Assembly: GCA_963969395.1 (NCBI GenBank) | Contig: OZ017802.1 | Location: 7,876,501-7,940,500 of the forward strand | DNA length: 64,000 nt | DNA from: Pseudoscleropodium purum | Lineage: Eukaryota > Streptophyta > Bryopsida > Hypnales > Brachytheciaceae | Direction of reading: 5' to 3' | In this document: positions 37,283 to 50,520 of the stretch, one piece after another | How the letters are laid out: every line of letters begins with the position of its first letter | Position numbering within the stretch: position 1 is the first letter of the stretch | Program-made: the position numbers and the translations under genes | The notes under the pieces: generated by a model | What the model was told of the DNA's origin: nothing | What the model saw: only the letters and a program-made list of their open reading frames with translations | Database searches by the model: none

Positions 37283-39211
37283 TGAATGATATTATGGGAA
37301 GATTTTCATTCGTTCGAAGTCAGTTCGTCGATTCGAAGTCCAGTCTTTCGAGTCTACGCTTTGCACCAAAATGCCGGGCCATTGCTAATGAGATACCAGG
37401 CCATTGCTAATTTTCAAGTACCGACTTTAGAAATAGAGAGGGGTATCTCCACTGTTCGACCTGGGACGCTATCCTACGGATCGTGGGGATAGATCCAGGG
37501 CCACTGGCATTGCTAATTTATTCTCATCCCACTGCTACCCTTGCCTGGGGAATACTAGTCTGGATTGATTCCCATATTTTGTACAGTACATTCTGTTATT
37601 CATATAAAGAAATTGCATTGATTGATATATATGAGATTCCAAAGGTTACGATTTCAAATAAAACTGCATTTTACCAAGAAAACTTACCCTAAAAAGAGTA
37701 GCAGTTTTTGAGGTAATTCTGAAAGAAAAATACTGTCTCAAATAACATTATAGGAGTTTGTGACACCTATATGTTGAAAAAATCAACTGAAAGGACTCAA
37801 TTTGTGCACAACGACCAGATTCAAGCCAGGATTCAAGCCCTTCCACAGTACCAACTCTTCAATTGTATCATTGCATCAATCAGCACCTGAATCATGGATA
37901 CATTGGGATACATTGATTCAGCAAGGAATGGCAGAACCAAGAAGCATTTCCTTATGTCCAGACAATGTATCCTTGAATTCAGCAAAGATCACATGCAAAA
38001 CTCACCCTGCACATGAAAATGCATGCATTGATGCAGCCAAGACAAAGCACAAGAATGAAGAAATATTAACTTAAATCTGTCATGCTTAATGTGCACACCA
38101 ACACAAACCTCAACCACCATCACATGAATAGAATGATCCCATTTCTGCAAAAATGATAAACTACCATAACCTGGTTAGTCCCTAACTTCAATACAGCCCA
38201 TTTCTGAAGAGGTGGCAATCAAACATTGGATATGGAGAGCATGAAATTGTACATCTCATAGTAAGTCATGTTCTGCAGCATAATGGCGTCCTCAATAGAT
38301 CCATATATATATCTGAATAAGAGTACGGTGTCCTCGATATATCCCATGATTGAAAAGGATCCAACGACTTCCAGTAAAGTCAAAGTACACACTCTTCCCT
38401 AGTAGGTATGAAAACAGCATCCCTTGTCACTCAAAGACGTACATCTCAACATGTTTTTCATAACAAGGCTTTAGTGCTCTACTTTCGCATCACCTACTGC
38501 ATGAATCTGCAACTCTCTCCTAGTCTAGAGCTCGCAGCCGCAGCCTGCTAAAAATCTTCGCCTGGATCTTCCGTAGGCAAACAATGCACAAGCAATCACA
38601 CCCTGTCCTCCCAACTTTCCAAGCAATGCACAACTCTGATTCTCTCTCAAGTATCAATTTTACTGCAAAGTAATTAGGAGACCATTCACAATACCTGCAT
38701 CTGTTGAGCTAGGCTCAGCAAGCAACGGCAAGCCGCTCAAGTTTTTGTCCTACCAAACCGTAACTAACTCATTTCACAAGAGCACCAAAGCTCTAGAGTA
38801 CGTAACCAATAATGGGAAGCCGGTGCTGTACGCGTGTCGGTGCGCTCTACTGCAAACAATCCTCAAAGAAGTCCTCAACAAGTCTTAGATCTCAGATCAT
38901 GGCCAACTGCGGGTGCAACCATACCACGTACGAGGGAATTGAAGATCATTCTATGGCTGCGCCGCGATTCTATGGCTTTGAAGAAAATTGCAACCCGTGC
39001 TGGATCGTTCACACCCGCTTACAGGGCTGCTAGCTAGCTGTTGGGGCTACTGCTCTCTACATGTGAAGGGTAGCGCTTGGGACTGGTTGGTTTGCAGCGT
39101 AGCAGAGTTTTGGATTGCAGAGCAAGTGTACAGAAATTAATTGCCAAGGACGTGAAGATGGAAGTGGGAAATTAATTAAGGGAGGAGGTGGAAAGATGCA
39201 TGGGTATGGGG
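37283..39211. other. Spacer, no supported gene
   Basis: Moderately complex sequence. Frames at 37802-38074 and 38812-39037 (+) show no recognisable motif. The distal end holds the 3' untranslated region of the minus-strand DCTPP1 gene. Confidence 0.4.
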
Positions 39212-40325
39212 CTAGAGTCTGTCGTGATAGACCAGAGTCTCGGTGTTGTTGAGGTTGCGGCGGACGCCTTTCTTGGCAAGCTCGCGGTACTTCTTGCTGT
39301 TGCCCTTGCAAAGCTCCACGGGGTACTTGACAGCGTTTTTCTGGAGCTTGTGTAACGCCGACTCGCCCAGGTCCACATTGCAGACGTCCGCCAGGCGCAC
39401 CAGGTACAGCAGCACGTCCGAAAGCTCCTCGCCCAGGTGCTCCTTCTCCGCGTCGTTCCAGTCCGAAAGCCCGCGCGGCACTTCGCCTTTCCACTGGAAG
39501 ATCTCCGACAGCTCGCCCACTTCACCCACCTGCAGCGAACATGCATTCCACGATTCAGTCACACGGATTCATTCCGCCAACAATCGACCTCCTACACTCA
39601 CAGACGGAGACCCTTACAGAGACTTTCCATACAGCGGATCAGAATTCGGCAGTTCCATGTGATGATATTCCGACAAACTGCTCACAGTGCAGGGGAGGGG
39701 GGAGGACCATGCCAGATCCCCACCTCCTTCGTGGTGTAGAAAATCAGCACAAGGAAGTCCCAAACCAGTAAAACTGTTGTCAATCTGACGGGTGGGGTGG
39801 GTAGAATAGCCCAACTGATATTAACAGGCAGGCCCTCACTAGCTACACGTTGGTCTGGTGCAACCATTGAAACTTCCTCTAAGTTGGCGCATCTGCTACG
39901 CCACCAGAATGCTGGTGATCTAGTCCTTCTCCTCCCTACCCCACAAAACCCACAGCTAGCAATCTAGAGGAATATCATATTCTTACGGGGTGATTGTCAC
40001 GACCAACCACTCCGCTCACATGGAACAACAATTCTGATCCGCTGCACTGTCAACTGGAGCACGCACATGGATAGTTTCTCTAAAGAAATATGAAAACCAA
40101 GCTCTACGTTGGGCGATGGCGACTACGTACGAGAGCGAGGAGTAGATTGCGAGGGCTGTGGAACTGGTCCCACTCGCGATCGGCGGCGAACCCCGCCATC
40201 TTGCGAGCCAGGTCCTTCAACGTCACCTCCTTCTCTCCCGTCGCCATCATGAAATTCGCCTTCTTTTCGTGCATGGCCAGCTTCTCCGCCACCGTATTCT
40301 GCACCTCTTGCGTTCTCCCAGTCAT
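39212..40325 (-). CDS. DCTPP1: dCTP pyrophosphatase 1 (MazG-like all-alpha NTP pyrophosphatase), two exons
   Basis: Hydrolyses dCTP and modified dCTPs to the monophosphate and pyrophosphate, cleaning the nucleotide pool. Exon 1 is 40325-40131 and exon 2 is 39529-39212, joined in phase 0 through a GT-AG intron into 170 residues, the same length as human DCTPP1. Seen: DREWDQFHSPRNLLLAL, then VGEVGELSEIFQWKGEV and HLGEELSDVLLYLVRLADVC. The Mg2+-binding ExxE...ExxD signature is complete (E68, E71, E100, D103). Exon 2 then has VDLGESALHKLQKNAVKYP. The N-terminus (about 40 residues) is not conserved and is probably flexible. A TATA box (40621-40614) lies about 290 bp upstream of the ATG, with a CT-rich leader between. 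The gene looks intact. Confidence 0.94.
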
Positions 40326-40489
40326 GCTCAAAACAAAACCAACCTCTCACAAATACGAATCTCTCGTGCCCAACACCAACTACCTCTCAAACTCAACCGT
40401 CTCAACCGCCACCACTTCGACACTCTATAACTCTCAACCACGAATACAAATTCCGCTGAAACACCAGAAGAAGTGCACGTACGAACTTT

Positions 40490-40585
40490 CACTAACGAGC
40501 ACGAGAGAGCTCACGAGAGAGAGAGAAAAACGAGAGGGCTCGTGAGAGAGTCAGAGAGCGAGAGCGAGAGAGTGAGTGCGCTGAA
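40490..40585. repeat. GA/CT-rich microsatellite in the DCTPP1 5' leader
   Basis: Repeated GAGAGA, GAGCGAGA and CGAGAG units on the plus strand, read as CT-rich on the transcribed minus strand. CT-rich leaders just downstream of the TATA box are common in plant promoters and may aid initiation. Confidence 0.75.
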
Positions 40586-40613
40586 TTGCAGAGATTCCAG
40601 GTGTCACCCTGGA

Positions 40614-40621
40614 CTTATATA
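40614..40621 (-). promoter_or_regulatory. TATA box of DCTPP1
   Basis: TATATAAG on the minus strand. With the usual ~30-bp spacing the transcription start would fall near 40585, at the edge of the CT-rich leader. The position and consensus quality make this the clearest promoter element in the window. Confidence 0.65.
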
Positions 40622-42460
40622 CTGAAAATTCTCGTTAGACTGATGATCGATCGGTGACTCCCCGGCCGCGCGCGCGCTCGCCCAGTGAGTGCTGCAGGAA
40701 TGGCCTGGCTCCAGTGACTTCTGGGAATTCTGGGGGTGCAGCAGCAGCAGCAGCACTCAGGGCAGGGTCTCAGTGGAGACTGAAATTCCGCGACGGACGT
40801 CGCCAAGATCTTCTCTGCGTCGTCTTGGGAATCGGGCGATAAGTAGCTGCGGGCTAGGCTGCACGCAGGGCAGGCGCTCGCTGGGACACCCCGAGCCGCC
40901 ACTCCCTCGCGCAGGCCCGGCGGTGTGAACGGATCCTTCCACGCAGCCCGGTCATTTCGGTTCACTTCTGAGGAGGGGCCCTTTTCGGTTTCACTCGTAC
41001 CGTATTGGCAACATCATTGGTTCACCCCCCAAAAGCCCTGGAGACCCGGAGGGGAGTGTATCTGGAGGGTTTTTTATTTTTATTTTATTTTAAACCAAAT
41101 TTAGCACGAGAAGAATGTAGCAATGAGATCTTCATTTCTGCAAAAATAAAATTCCTTCCCTTTGAATCCCTAAACGAATTGTTTTTATAAACCTTCCTAA
41201 AAAATTATGAAGCACCAAGGCACCATGCTAATGCAATTCTTGAAAACAAAACAAAAATTGTTTCTTCAACATATTAAGATATAATTCATTATTTTCATAT
41301 AGCTTTTACAATAAGCTCTTAACACTAAAAGGATGGATTGGGTCATAGTAGAAATCATCCTTTTGGGTACAGTGTGAATCATTTGCTTGAAGAAGTTGAA
41401 TAGCACTCATTGGAGGTCAAACTATTGTACAAGACTTTGCCTTTACAAACAAAATTCGAATGATGAATAGATGCACTAGCACTTGCATTTTCATAGAAAG
41501 ATTCTTTGTCATCCATTAGACACTTAGTGTCCCTTGCAATGTTCTAAGATTGACCCTAAAATGGTGTTGAAGATGCCAAATGTCCTTTGGATGACTTCAC
41601 TTATTATAAATTTGTAAAGTTGAAAAAAAAAATTGTAATCCAATATTTTGTTTGGAAGTTCTTTGAGTACATTTTGAACGAATAGTATTGCAAATTCCCT
41701 CATTTTGATATTATTGACTTTACTACAAAAAAAGATGCTTAATCCATAGATCACCCATTTAGTGTATTTTTGCCATTTATACTTGAATGATGAACTTTGG
41801 GCCTATAACTATGGTTTTTTTATTTTCTAATTTTAGAAATAATATAATAACTTTGGTGTATACCATGATGTTATGCACTATAATATACACCTATAGTGAA
41901 AATTTCAAAACTTTCAAGTATATTATATATTTGATAAGAATTTTTTTTCATTTCTCTTGAAAATTTTGAAAATTTATGACTTGTAATAGACATATAATTT
42001 CATCTTTACAAAATGGCAAAAAATAGAGTGATCGATAGTGAGGCTAGAAATGAATGGTCATTGGACCATCTTTCTAGGATTAAAAGCATTTGTAATCCAC
42101 CCTATAGACAACAAGTTTCTAAAGAGCCAAAAATATTAACTTTTAAGAGTCTCAAGTACATATATAAATGTAGATAAAAAATTCATACTGAATACATGAT
42201 ATTCTCAAAAAATAAACTTATGGCATGTAAGGAATATAGACATGAAATCTTTAGTCATCAAAATTCTCCAAAATAAGAAGCCTATACGTTGGTCTTTGCC
42301 CTCCTTGAGCAACCCCTTGATTTGGAAAATGCCTTCTTTGGAAGGCATTTCCTCTACGCATAACATTATTTATCTATGATTTAGCTAGGTGTGGTGTGTT
42401 TTTGGCAAATAGTGAAGTGGAGATGAGTGCAACTTGTTGGTCTCTCTTTATTTAATTACA
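40622..42460. other. GC-rich promoter flank followed by AT-rich spacer
   Basis: 40630-41000 is GC-rich, with CGCGCGCGC and GCAGCAGCAGCAGCA runs, and belongs to the DCTPP1 upstream region. From 41080 on, the DNA is AT-rich; it contains the interspersed repeat at 41319-41435 and a small perfect hairpin near 42325-42352 (AATGCCTTC / GAAGGCATT). No gene was found. Confidence 0.45.
41319..41435 (+). repeat. Interspersed repeat fragment, copy 2
   Basis: Partner of 6902-7018 in the opposite orientation, with the same ordered blocks (TAACACTAAAAGG, GAAATCATCCTTTT, GCACTCATTGGAGGTCAAA). Class unknown. Confidence 0.65.
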
Positions 42461-43833
42461 ATGACAAATGAAACCGAGTACTAATGTGAAACATTTTCAT
42501 CCAAACAACCATACCACAAGCATCAATGGATAAAGTCCAAAAGTGTACATACAAAAGTTGTAGTGTACAACATATTGCATGTTACCATGGAAGTTTGAAG
42601 AAAAAAGTAGTTGTGAGTTGAAAGAAAATCAATTTCAAAGTTAGCCATGTCAAAAACTTAGTTTTGTTCATCATGATTTGGAATTACTTTATTTTTGTTA
42701 ATTTTTTCTTAGAACTTTGAAAAAAAAATTGTGCCTTGGCATGTTGGTATACATCATTTCAGATTGTTGTACACAAAAATTGAAGGAAATTAACATTTAT
42801 AGAAATTAAAATATAAACAATTTGACAAACATGCAAATGATGTTGGTTCTTACTATATCTGAATTTTTTTTTTGAATTGAAAGCACGAGATAGCATCATC
42901 TATTGTAGAGAGAGTTTAGGTTGGAACATGGGCCATTGTTACATCTTAATGCCTTTGCATTTGAAATATTTGTTGAATTAGACAATGCATTCAATTTAAT
43001 TTTTACAATTGTATAATGCATTTTTAAATTCAATTTCTTTTTCCAACGACTAGTGTCTATGATGCACATAATTGATTCAACAAATTCCAAAAATAAAATT
43101 TATCATTGTCAATATCATCAAAAAATTTAAAATTGCCAAAAATTACACTGACCTTTATCAAATTGGCAATTTTTTGATGATATTGACATTGATAAAATAT
43201 TTCTTTTGGAATTTGTTGGATTAGTTATTTGCATCATGAACACTAGTCTTTGAACAAAGAAATTGAATTTAAAAACGCATTATACAATTGTAAAAATTAA
43301 ATTGAATGCATTGTCTAATTCAACAAATATTTCAAATGCAAAGGCATTAAGATGTAACAATGGCCCATGTTCCAACCTAAACTCTCTCTACAATAGATGA
43401 TGCTATCTCGTGCTTTCAATTCAAAAAAAAAATTCAGATATAGTAAGAACCAACATCATTTGCATGTTTGTCAAATTGTTTATATTTTAATTTCTATAAA
43501 TGTTAATTTCCTTCAATTTTTGTGTACAACAATCTGAAATGATGTATACCAACATGCCAAGGCACAATTTTTTTTCAAAGTTCTAAGAAAAAATTAACAA
43601 AAATAAAGTAATTCCAAATCATGATGAACAAAACTAAGTTTTTGACATGGCTAACTTTGAAATTGATTTTCTTTCAACTCACAACTACTTTTTTCTTCAA
43701 ACTTCCATGGTAACATGCAATATGTTGTACACTACAACTTTTGTATGTACACTTTTGGACTTTATCCATTGATGCTTGTGGTATGGTTGTTTGGATGAAA
43801 ACGTTTCACATTAGTACTTGGTTTTGTTTGTCA
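42461..43833. repeat. Giant near-perfect palindrome (about 675-bp arms, ~24-bp loop)
   Basis: The left arm (about 42461-43138) and right arm (about 43163-43833) are reverse complements over almost their full length. Examples are ACCATGGAAGTTTGAAGAAA at 42588 against its inverse at 43697, and GGTTGGAACATGGGCCATTG at 42920 against its inverse at 43359. I estimate about 95% or better identity, with differences concentrated near the centre. The inner ends pair through ATTGCCAA / TTGGCAAT around a short loop. No long open frame and no clear target duplication are visible. A transcript would be one long double-stranded hairpin. It may be a foldback element or a head-to-head duplication. Confidence 0.9.
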
Positions 43834-45359
43834 CTATATATGATGTCTAGAAAAGTCAATTCTAATTGCAATATAGGAGTGTTTTTTGTGCATTTGACAT
43901 AGAATGTGGCAGAGTTGAGGTATGTAGTAGAGACAAAAGTTTGCCTTCATATTGAACCAAATACAATTATACATGGCACTCTTGATTTAGGTCATCATTG
44001 CACCTCCTACATGTATAAAAACTAACAATATGGGCAAATGGTGAGGAATATGGTATAATATTCTATATATATATGATGTCGTATTTGAGCATGATACGAT
44101 TAAAATGACATCCAAATGAAAGATACAAATTATTGAATTATCAATTCAATAGTGTATCCATACATGTTTTGTCCTAGTACATTATTCATTTCCTAGGAAT
44201 CAATTATAATAACCAACAAACCTTTAAAGATTATTAGTCTCACTAGTATAAAACATTGTACCCCTAGACATTTGTTTTAGAAACACCTCAACTTGCTTAA
44301 CCTTTAAAGGATGCTAAGGCCAAAAAATGTTTGATAGATGACTTGATTGTTCACTATAAAAACAAAGATTGCATCTATTGGTCAAATAATCTAAATATTT
44401 TAGTGACTACCTAACTACCTTTGTCATGGGGGGCCATGTCCTTGAAACGTTAATCCCTAATCTTCCACTCAGTGGCAAAACATTTGTTGTTTCTGTTCAT
44501 CTTTGACAACACTTTGAGGTTGTAGATTTTTTATGGTTCACATTTTAATTTCTTTCTGTATAAACAAACAATCTTTGTGCAAAAGTAGGACAAATTGATG
44601 TTGAAATTGGATCACCTTCTTACATGAAAAATTATCAAAAATCATACAATATAAATATGGTGTTTAAAATTTTGCATTTAAGAGAAATTAATGACGTTTT
44701 GATTATAAAACCTCAGGCCTTTTTTTTTTCTAATCAATAATCACTTTGAGATGAAATTTTAGTTAATTATAAAAAAATATGGTAATTTAATGGATATCAA
44801 AGTGACATGCTTTGAAAAATATATATACATTTTTTTTTCTAGATTTGACCACAAAGATGATTTCCATTCACAACTTCACAAGACATAGCATAATTGTTTT
44901 TAATGAAAACCTAAAAGAAATTGTAATATACATAGTTTATAACAGATGAACATTAGTTTTGTCTTAGATCCCCAACATTGGATCCTTAAGGGTTGACTCC
45001 TAATGGATGAAGCCTATAGGTAAGACAATATTATTAATCTATGCAACTTCATTGGTGCATTGTATCTTTGACAAACAATGTAGATAGGTGTAGGTTATTA
45101 TTCTCTCTTTAGTTAAAGAATCTCAACACTTCCAAGCACAATGTCTCTTGTTATTATTAGCAATGAGGAATATAGAATCATTGTTGAATGTCAATGGTGA
45201 CATGTGAAACTATATTTGCACAATATATATTTGACTAATGGTTACCGTTTATTTACCCCCATAAAGATTAGTGACTATGTTTCATAGAAAACTATCTATG
45301 TTTTAAAAGAACAAAGATGTAAAAAAAAACTATTTCTACCATATTGGTTGTAAGGTATT
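43834..45359. other. AT-rich spacer with a possible further TTAA-bounded element
   Basis: TTAACCTTTAAAGGATGCTA at about 44300 and the inverse of TCAACCCTTAAGGATCC at about 44980-44996 could be the ends of a diverged ~0.7-kb member of the TTAA family. The interior was not matched to the other copies. No gene was found. Confidence 0.35.
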
Positions 45360-46035
45360 TCGTTTCAAAATAAAAAAGATTTTTTTGTGCACCTTGCTTT
45401 AGTTGGTTTTCAAGTATTGACTCTTCATAACTTAACATCTTTTTTGCACCTATAGTTTTGAGGTTTGAATTTTTATGGTCAAAAATTGAGTTGAGAACCT
45501 ATTAAAAAAATTTACAAGAAAATCTAATTTTCATTCTTAAAAAAGTTGTTCATTAAAATCAAATTCAAGATATACTAAGGGAAATTAAATCATTAATAGT
45601 TCTAAAATAGAATTAAAACAAGTCAATTTTAACAATGATATTGTCGTAGCAAGTAATGTACACCATATTGTCATATTTGCTTTGAATTTTTTTTAAATTG
45701 AGTCAATAATTGAATTCTATACCTTTCTCCCCATGAAAAATGCCAAGATTGCTAGCAAAATAAGACTTCTATAGCTTGATCTCACTAATTCAAATTAAAA
45801 AAATCAATGCATTTATATAGTACGTAGACATAAATATAGTATACAATGGGAAAAAAATTTATTTGAGTTCTTGTGGATTTTTTTGTTGCCCTAGGTCCAA
45901 GCATTTTTTACCTAAGAGGTTATAAGTATTTTTCTAAAGTATCAATTGAGATTAAAAAAAGATTCATATTCCCACTAATTGCTAATACGTTTTCTTACTT
46001 TCAAAAAATTAATGTAAAAATTGAACTTTGAAGAA
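45360..46035 (-). mobile_element. Truncated interior of the TTAA-bounded family, copy G
   Basis: The order of blocks follows copy E in the same (reverse) orientation: AAAATTGAGTTGAGA, a CTAATTTT...CATTCTTAAAA stretch, then TTCTAAAATAGAATTAAAAC and AACAATGATATTGTCGTAGC (compare AATCCCAATGGTGAGATTTT in E). Clear terminal TTAACCC ends were not found, so it is probably a degraded or truncated copy. Confidence 0.45.
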
Positions 46036-46571
46036 AATTCTCCAAAACTTTTATAAACACGTTCCACAATTTTGAACTTTTAGGACTTAAGATGACATTT
46101 ATATTAAAAAAACATTGCAATTCAATTCTAACAATGTTCAATTTATTTGGCAAATTTTGGATTATTTAGGAATGTTAAGAAGATCTTTCAATATTTGATT
46201 CAATCAAAAATCTTCAAAATCCATTTATATTTAGGTATCAAATGTGTTGTTTAAGTTTTGAATAATTTTCAAATGTTTGAAGGTCAAGTTTGATCATTTT
46301 AGAGAAAGTAGGTCTTATACAATATATTAAGATCGAGAACATATATAAATATTTTTTGGTATTAATTAAATAATCATTAAATTTATTTTAGCACTTTTTG
46401 AAGAAACAAAATTTAATGGATGTAAACAGTAGTTAACTTTGAGATTCATTAATATCTGAATTGACATTGGATTTTGCTCCAAAATTTTGTAGAATTGGGC
46501 AATAACTCACATATTAAATCTTTTGAATTCATTCTAATCATTTCTTCTTTCATACTTGTGTTACTTATTTT

Positions 46572-47530
46572 TTAACCCCTAAACACCCAAACTGCGTTTT
46601 TTGGCAACATAGAAATTTTGGGCAGCTCACTATGAATGGAGTTTCTATTTTTTTTCGCTGAAATTTAAATAAAACATGTGCCCAAGGAGTAGCTTTACGA
46701 CCCAACAATTTTCGTAACTTTTGACTTCATGGTTAAAAAGTCATTGAGTGATATGTACTTTTCATTGCTCAACGGGTAGCCCGGGTAGAAAAAAAAACTT
46801 CTTTAAAAATCATTTTTTTAAGAAATTAAAATTTAAAATTGGTTCTTTTGATTTTTATATACTTGGAAAACTTTGAATCATTCTATTTTGATCAATGAGT
46901 TAAAAGTTATGAGGAAAATTAGTTTGTAGGAGTTTGCGGGTTGTTATAGAATCCCTACTCTAAATAAACTTTGTAGTCCTTTATTTAACTCAATTTTCAA
47001 TATTTTTGAAAAAAAAATAAAGACATTGGGTGTAGATTGTTTATTACAACATTACAACCATTGTAATTGTAATTTTTCAATTCCATAAATAAATTATTAA
47101 CAATTTAGTATTTTGAATCATTCTCTATTCCTTTCTACTTACTATTTTTTTCCTATATGTTGTATGATTCCAAATGATCTGAAATTTTTTGAGCATGTAA
47201 CCAACTTGACTTGAAAATTAATTCAAAGATTAACCACCATTTTGAACATTTTTTCATATAAATGTGAGTATGTGACCTTCTAAAGAGCAACTGCCCGGAT
47301 TTTCGCAGGGCCAAAAAAAAGAAACTTGTCACTTCAAATGCTAATATCTTGCAATCTACATGGTGGAAATTTCTAAAAAATTTCCACATGTTCTCAAACA
47401 AGTTTACTACAAGATCCTATGGTTACGTGTATTCAAAAATGTTTTTCAGTTAAAATTTGGTGCTTGTATTAGAAATGGTAGTTTTGGAGTGTTTTTGCTG
47501 AATACATAATCTCCGACCTTTAGGTGTTAA
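46572..47530 (+). mobile_element. TTAA-bounded piggyBac-like element, copy C (959 bp)
   Basis: The left end is TTAA then CCCCTAAACACCCAAACTGC. The right end, reverse-complemented, is TTAA then CACCTAAAGGTCGGAGATTA. Interior blocks TATACTTGGAAAACTTTGAA, AAGATCCTATGGTTACGTG and GAAATGGTAGTTTTGGAGTG match copies A and B in order. Both TTAA sites are intact. A short minus-strand frame (47401-47153) is not gene-like. Confidence 0.72.
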
Positions 47531-48591
47531 TATAGATGACCTAAACTTAGATGAAATTTTCTAAAGCATTGTATTCATTTTACAAAAATCCAAACCAAAA
47601 ATTGAATCAAGGTTTTTAGAAATTAATTAGAATTGATGATTCTATAGAATATTTGATGAAATTAAACCCTTTTACAAACGTTTAATCTTCTTCAATCTTA
47701 AAATGTCATTGGTGCCAATTTGTGGCACCACAAACAAAATGACTATTAATTTTTCAATTTGGAACGGATGATCTCCATTCTCTCTTAGGTGGACCTAAGA
47801 TTTTTGGTGGTCTTTCTATTCCTTAAAGTTTATTTTTAGTCATTTGGTTTATTTGGATTTTACACCATGTTTTAGTTGCCAAAATGAAAAGGAATCTAAT
47901 TGCAATGAACATTCTGAATTTTTTTTCAAAATTTAAGTTGGTTTTTCAAAATGATCTCTCTTGAATTTGACTCCAATTAATATAATATAGCTTTTCCAAG
48001 TCTATTTCTAAGAAATGCTTAAATTTTGGAGTGTTTTATTGTAATTACAAGTTTGTTTATCACCATAGAGTAGCGATTTTGACTAATTTGGTGAACATGG
48101 ATTACTTACATCCATAATGGTATTTTTCATTGTAAAATACACTTATCATAGTCAAATGAAATTTTTAGTACAATTCGTAGTTTATATGAATTTTTGAGAA
48201 CCATGTCTTTGAAAAAATATAGCAAATTCAAAGAGTCACTAAAAATTATGATTTATAGTAGATGCATGCCTCCATTGTCAAAAAAGATGAGGTTGGTATT
48301 TCATATAAATTTCAAAAGCAAAAATTGAGGATGAATGTCAACCTTAATTCCATGGTAATAGGTCCAACACTTCAAGGTTAATGATGACTTACAAAGGACT
48401 TCACATATAGTATAAGTCTACCTAAAGCATCAAGGATAGTTCTTGCTACCTACATCTTTGAAGCATGGCTAGTCAAGCTTCCCAACATTCATCTTCATTC
48501 AAAGTGGCCTTTGTACCAATATAAAAACATTATAATTATGAAACACTCTATAGTACTCTCAAATTGCACATTTATGAAATACATCCATACC
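47531..48591. other. AT-rich spacer
   Basis: Nothing recognisable beyond short A/T-rich tracts. Confidence 0.4.
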
Positions 48592-49188
48592 TTAACCCCT
48601 AAAGTTCCATGACTCATTTTTCAATGAAAATGCTAAAAGATTGCCATTTTCAATAGAAGTTCTAAATTTTTGGAAAAATCAGTTTTTGACATATATACCC
48701 ATAAGATCTTGCAGTATGCTGACTTCAAAGCATATGGTAAAAATTTTAAAGAATTTCATTTGGTGGATTGCAAGATATAAGCATTTGAAATCACATTTTT
48801 TTTCATTGTGGGAAATATCGTGGGTGCACTTTTGAAGGTCACATTCCAATGAAAAAGAGGCGAAAATGGTATTGTTTCTTTGGATTCTATTTTCTAAAGA
48901 AGTAGGCTAGATGCTTGAAAAGTTTGACATCATTTGAAATCATATTACATGTAGGAAAAAATTTGAATGCGATGACAATGTTGGCAAAAAAACATATCAT
49001 TGAGAATTCTTGAGAATTTCATATGTTTTGCATAGAAACTTGAAAATGAAAAGTGAACAGTGCAGATGTGTAGCAATATGTCTTCTACTAGAAAAAAAAA
49101 AAAAAGATAATTCAAAAATCTCAAAAAATGGGACATTAGATTGTCATTTTGTTCTCTAGAAATAGTGGGCATTGTTCAAATAAGGGTT
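48592..49188 (-). mobile_element. TTAA-bounded family, shortened copy D
   Basis: Begins TTAACCCCTAAAGTTCCATG and reads as the family in reverse orientation: GATTGCCATTTTCAATAGAA, CATAAGATCTTGCAGTATGC, GGATTGCAAGATATAAGCAT. It ends near a degenerate AAGGGTTCAA at about 49179-49188. It is about 300 bp shorter than copies A-C, so it carries an internal or terminal deletion. Confidence 0.55.
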
Positions 49189-50072
49189 CAAAGTCTTTAC
49201 AATGGAGGATGTACCCTGACTTAGCCTTCCGGAATCCCTATCACACAATTGTTTGAAAAAAGGTGTAGGTACCACCTAACAGGCCACTGTAACAACAAGT
49301 AAAGGTGGTAGAGAGTGGCTATCAGCGTTGTGTTGGAACGCAACGACAGCAGAGAGTAGCAACTTATATCTATGCCTAGTCTATCAATGTTTGCTTGCAG
49401 CTAAAAGTAGCTCCAATGCCTATAGATACATTGGCTGGGAAGTTGTGGCACCTACAGCTATACAAGAAGACATTGGTTGGCTTTAGGTGGTTGTCATTTA
49501 ATTTATATAGATTTTGTATTAGAAACTCTCAAAATGCTATTACATAATTGCATTTAAGGTGTTTTAGGGTTCTAGTTTAGATTACAAATCCCATTTACTA
49601 ATTTCAATTGGAAAGGTGTTGAATTTCAATAGGGTTGGAAAAAAATGGGGTAAAATAAACTACAATAGAAAAAATTTATAGTAAGATAGTATATGATATA
49701 TTTATAGCATATGGAAATTAAAATTAATGTATGCCCCTTTTTAATGACCCAAATTAGAAAATTATATAATCATAAAGTGCTAAAAAAATAGTAGACAAAA
49801 AATAATAACCCCCTATAAATTAGTGGGTGTTCGCACGTATATCTTTATTTTTTGTAGACTACACCCCTCAAGCATGGGAGGGTGGATGATGTTACTATAA
49901 AGAAAATGCTATTCTTCATTCATTTTTTGCTTGGGACTGAGGTTTATCACTTTAAGAAATCCTATAGACAAATAACAAAGAAGGGAAAAAATATTCTTGT
50001 CAAAAAAACATAATGAACTTAGGGTCAATTACTATGTTCAAAACAATATCATTATGAAAGTAGTTATTTAAG

Positions 50073-50149
50073 TCCAACCCCTATAGAACTTAAAATGGAT
50101 TAAATAGTTCTTTAGTACATAAACATACCATTATAAGATTTGTTGATTT
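50073..50149. mobile_element. Possible terminal inverted repeat of the piggyBac transposase-bearing element
   Basis: CCAACCCCTATAGAACTT at 50074-50091 resembles the family terminus TTAACCCCTAAAGGAC and lies just beyond the C-terminal end of the transposase remnant, where an element end is expected. The matching end beyond 53941 was not found. Confidence 0.35.
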
Positions 50150-50520
50150 CCACGGTAGCCTTGATGTGCCACAACACAATTGGGGGCCTGTAGTGAAAGG
50201 TCTCAAAGCATCCACAATTCAAACATAGGTATATTGAATTGTGTGCCTGACATTAAAAATTGCAAGTGCAATCTCCTCATAGAAAATAAGCACAACTTTT
50301 ATGAGTCCATGTTGATAGATGTGTCCTTTCCTCTTCTTGCTTAGGTATTAGTGGATTACCACTTCACAGCCCTTCTAATTCTGTAGTAAAGCCTCACACA
50401 AATTTGTCTTGAATTTGAGGTGCATCATTGGATTTCTGTGTCGATAATATAGTGGCAAAAGGTCTTTGTACATTATGTACAGTGGGTACCAATCAAAATG
50501 TCGTTTTCGAATTCGTAGTG

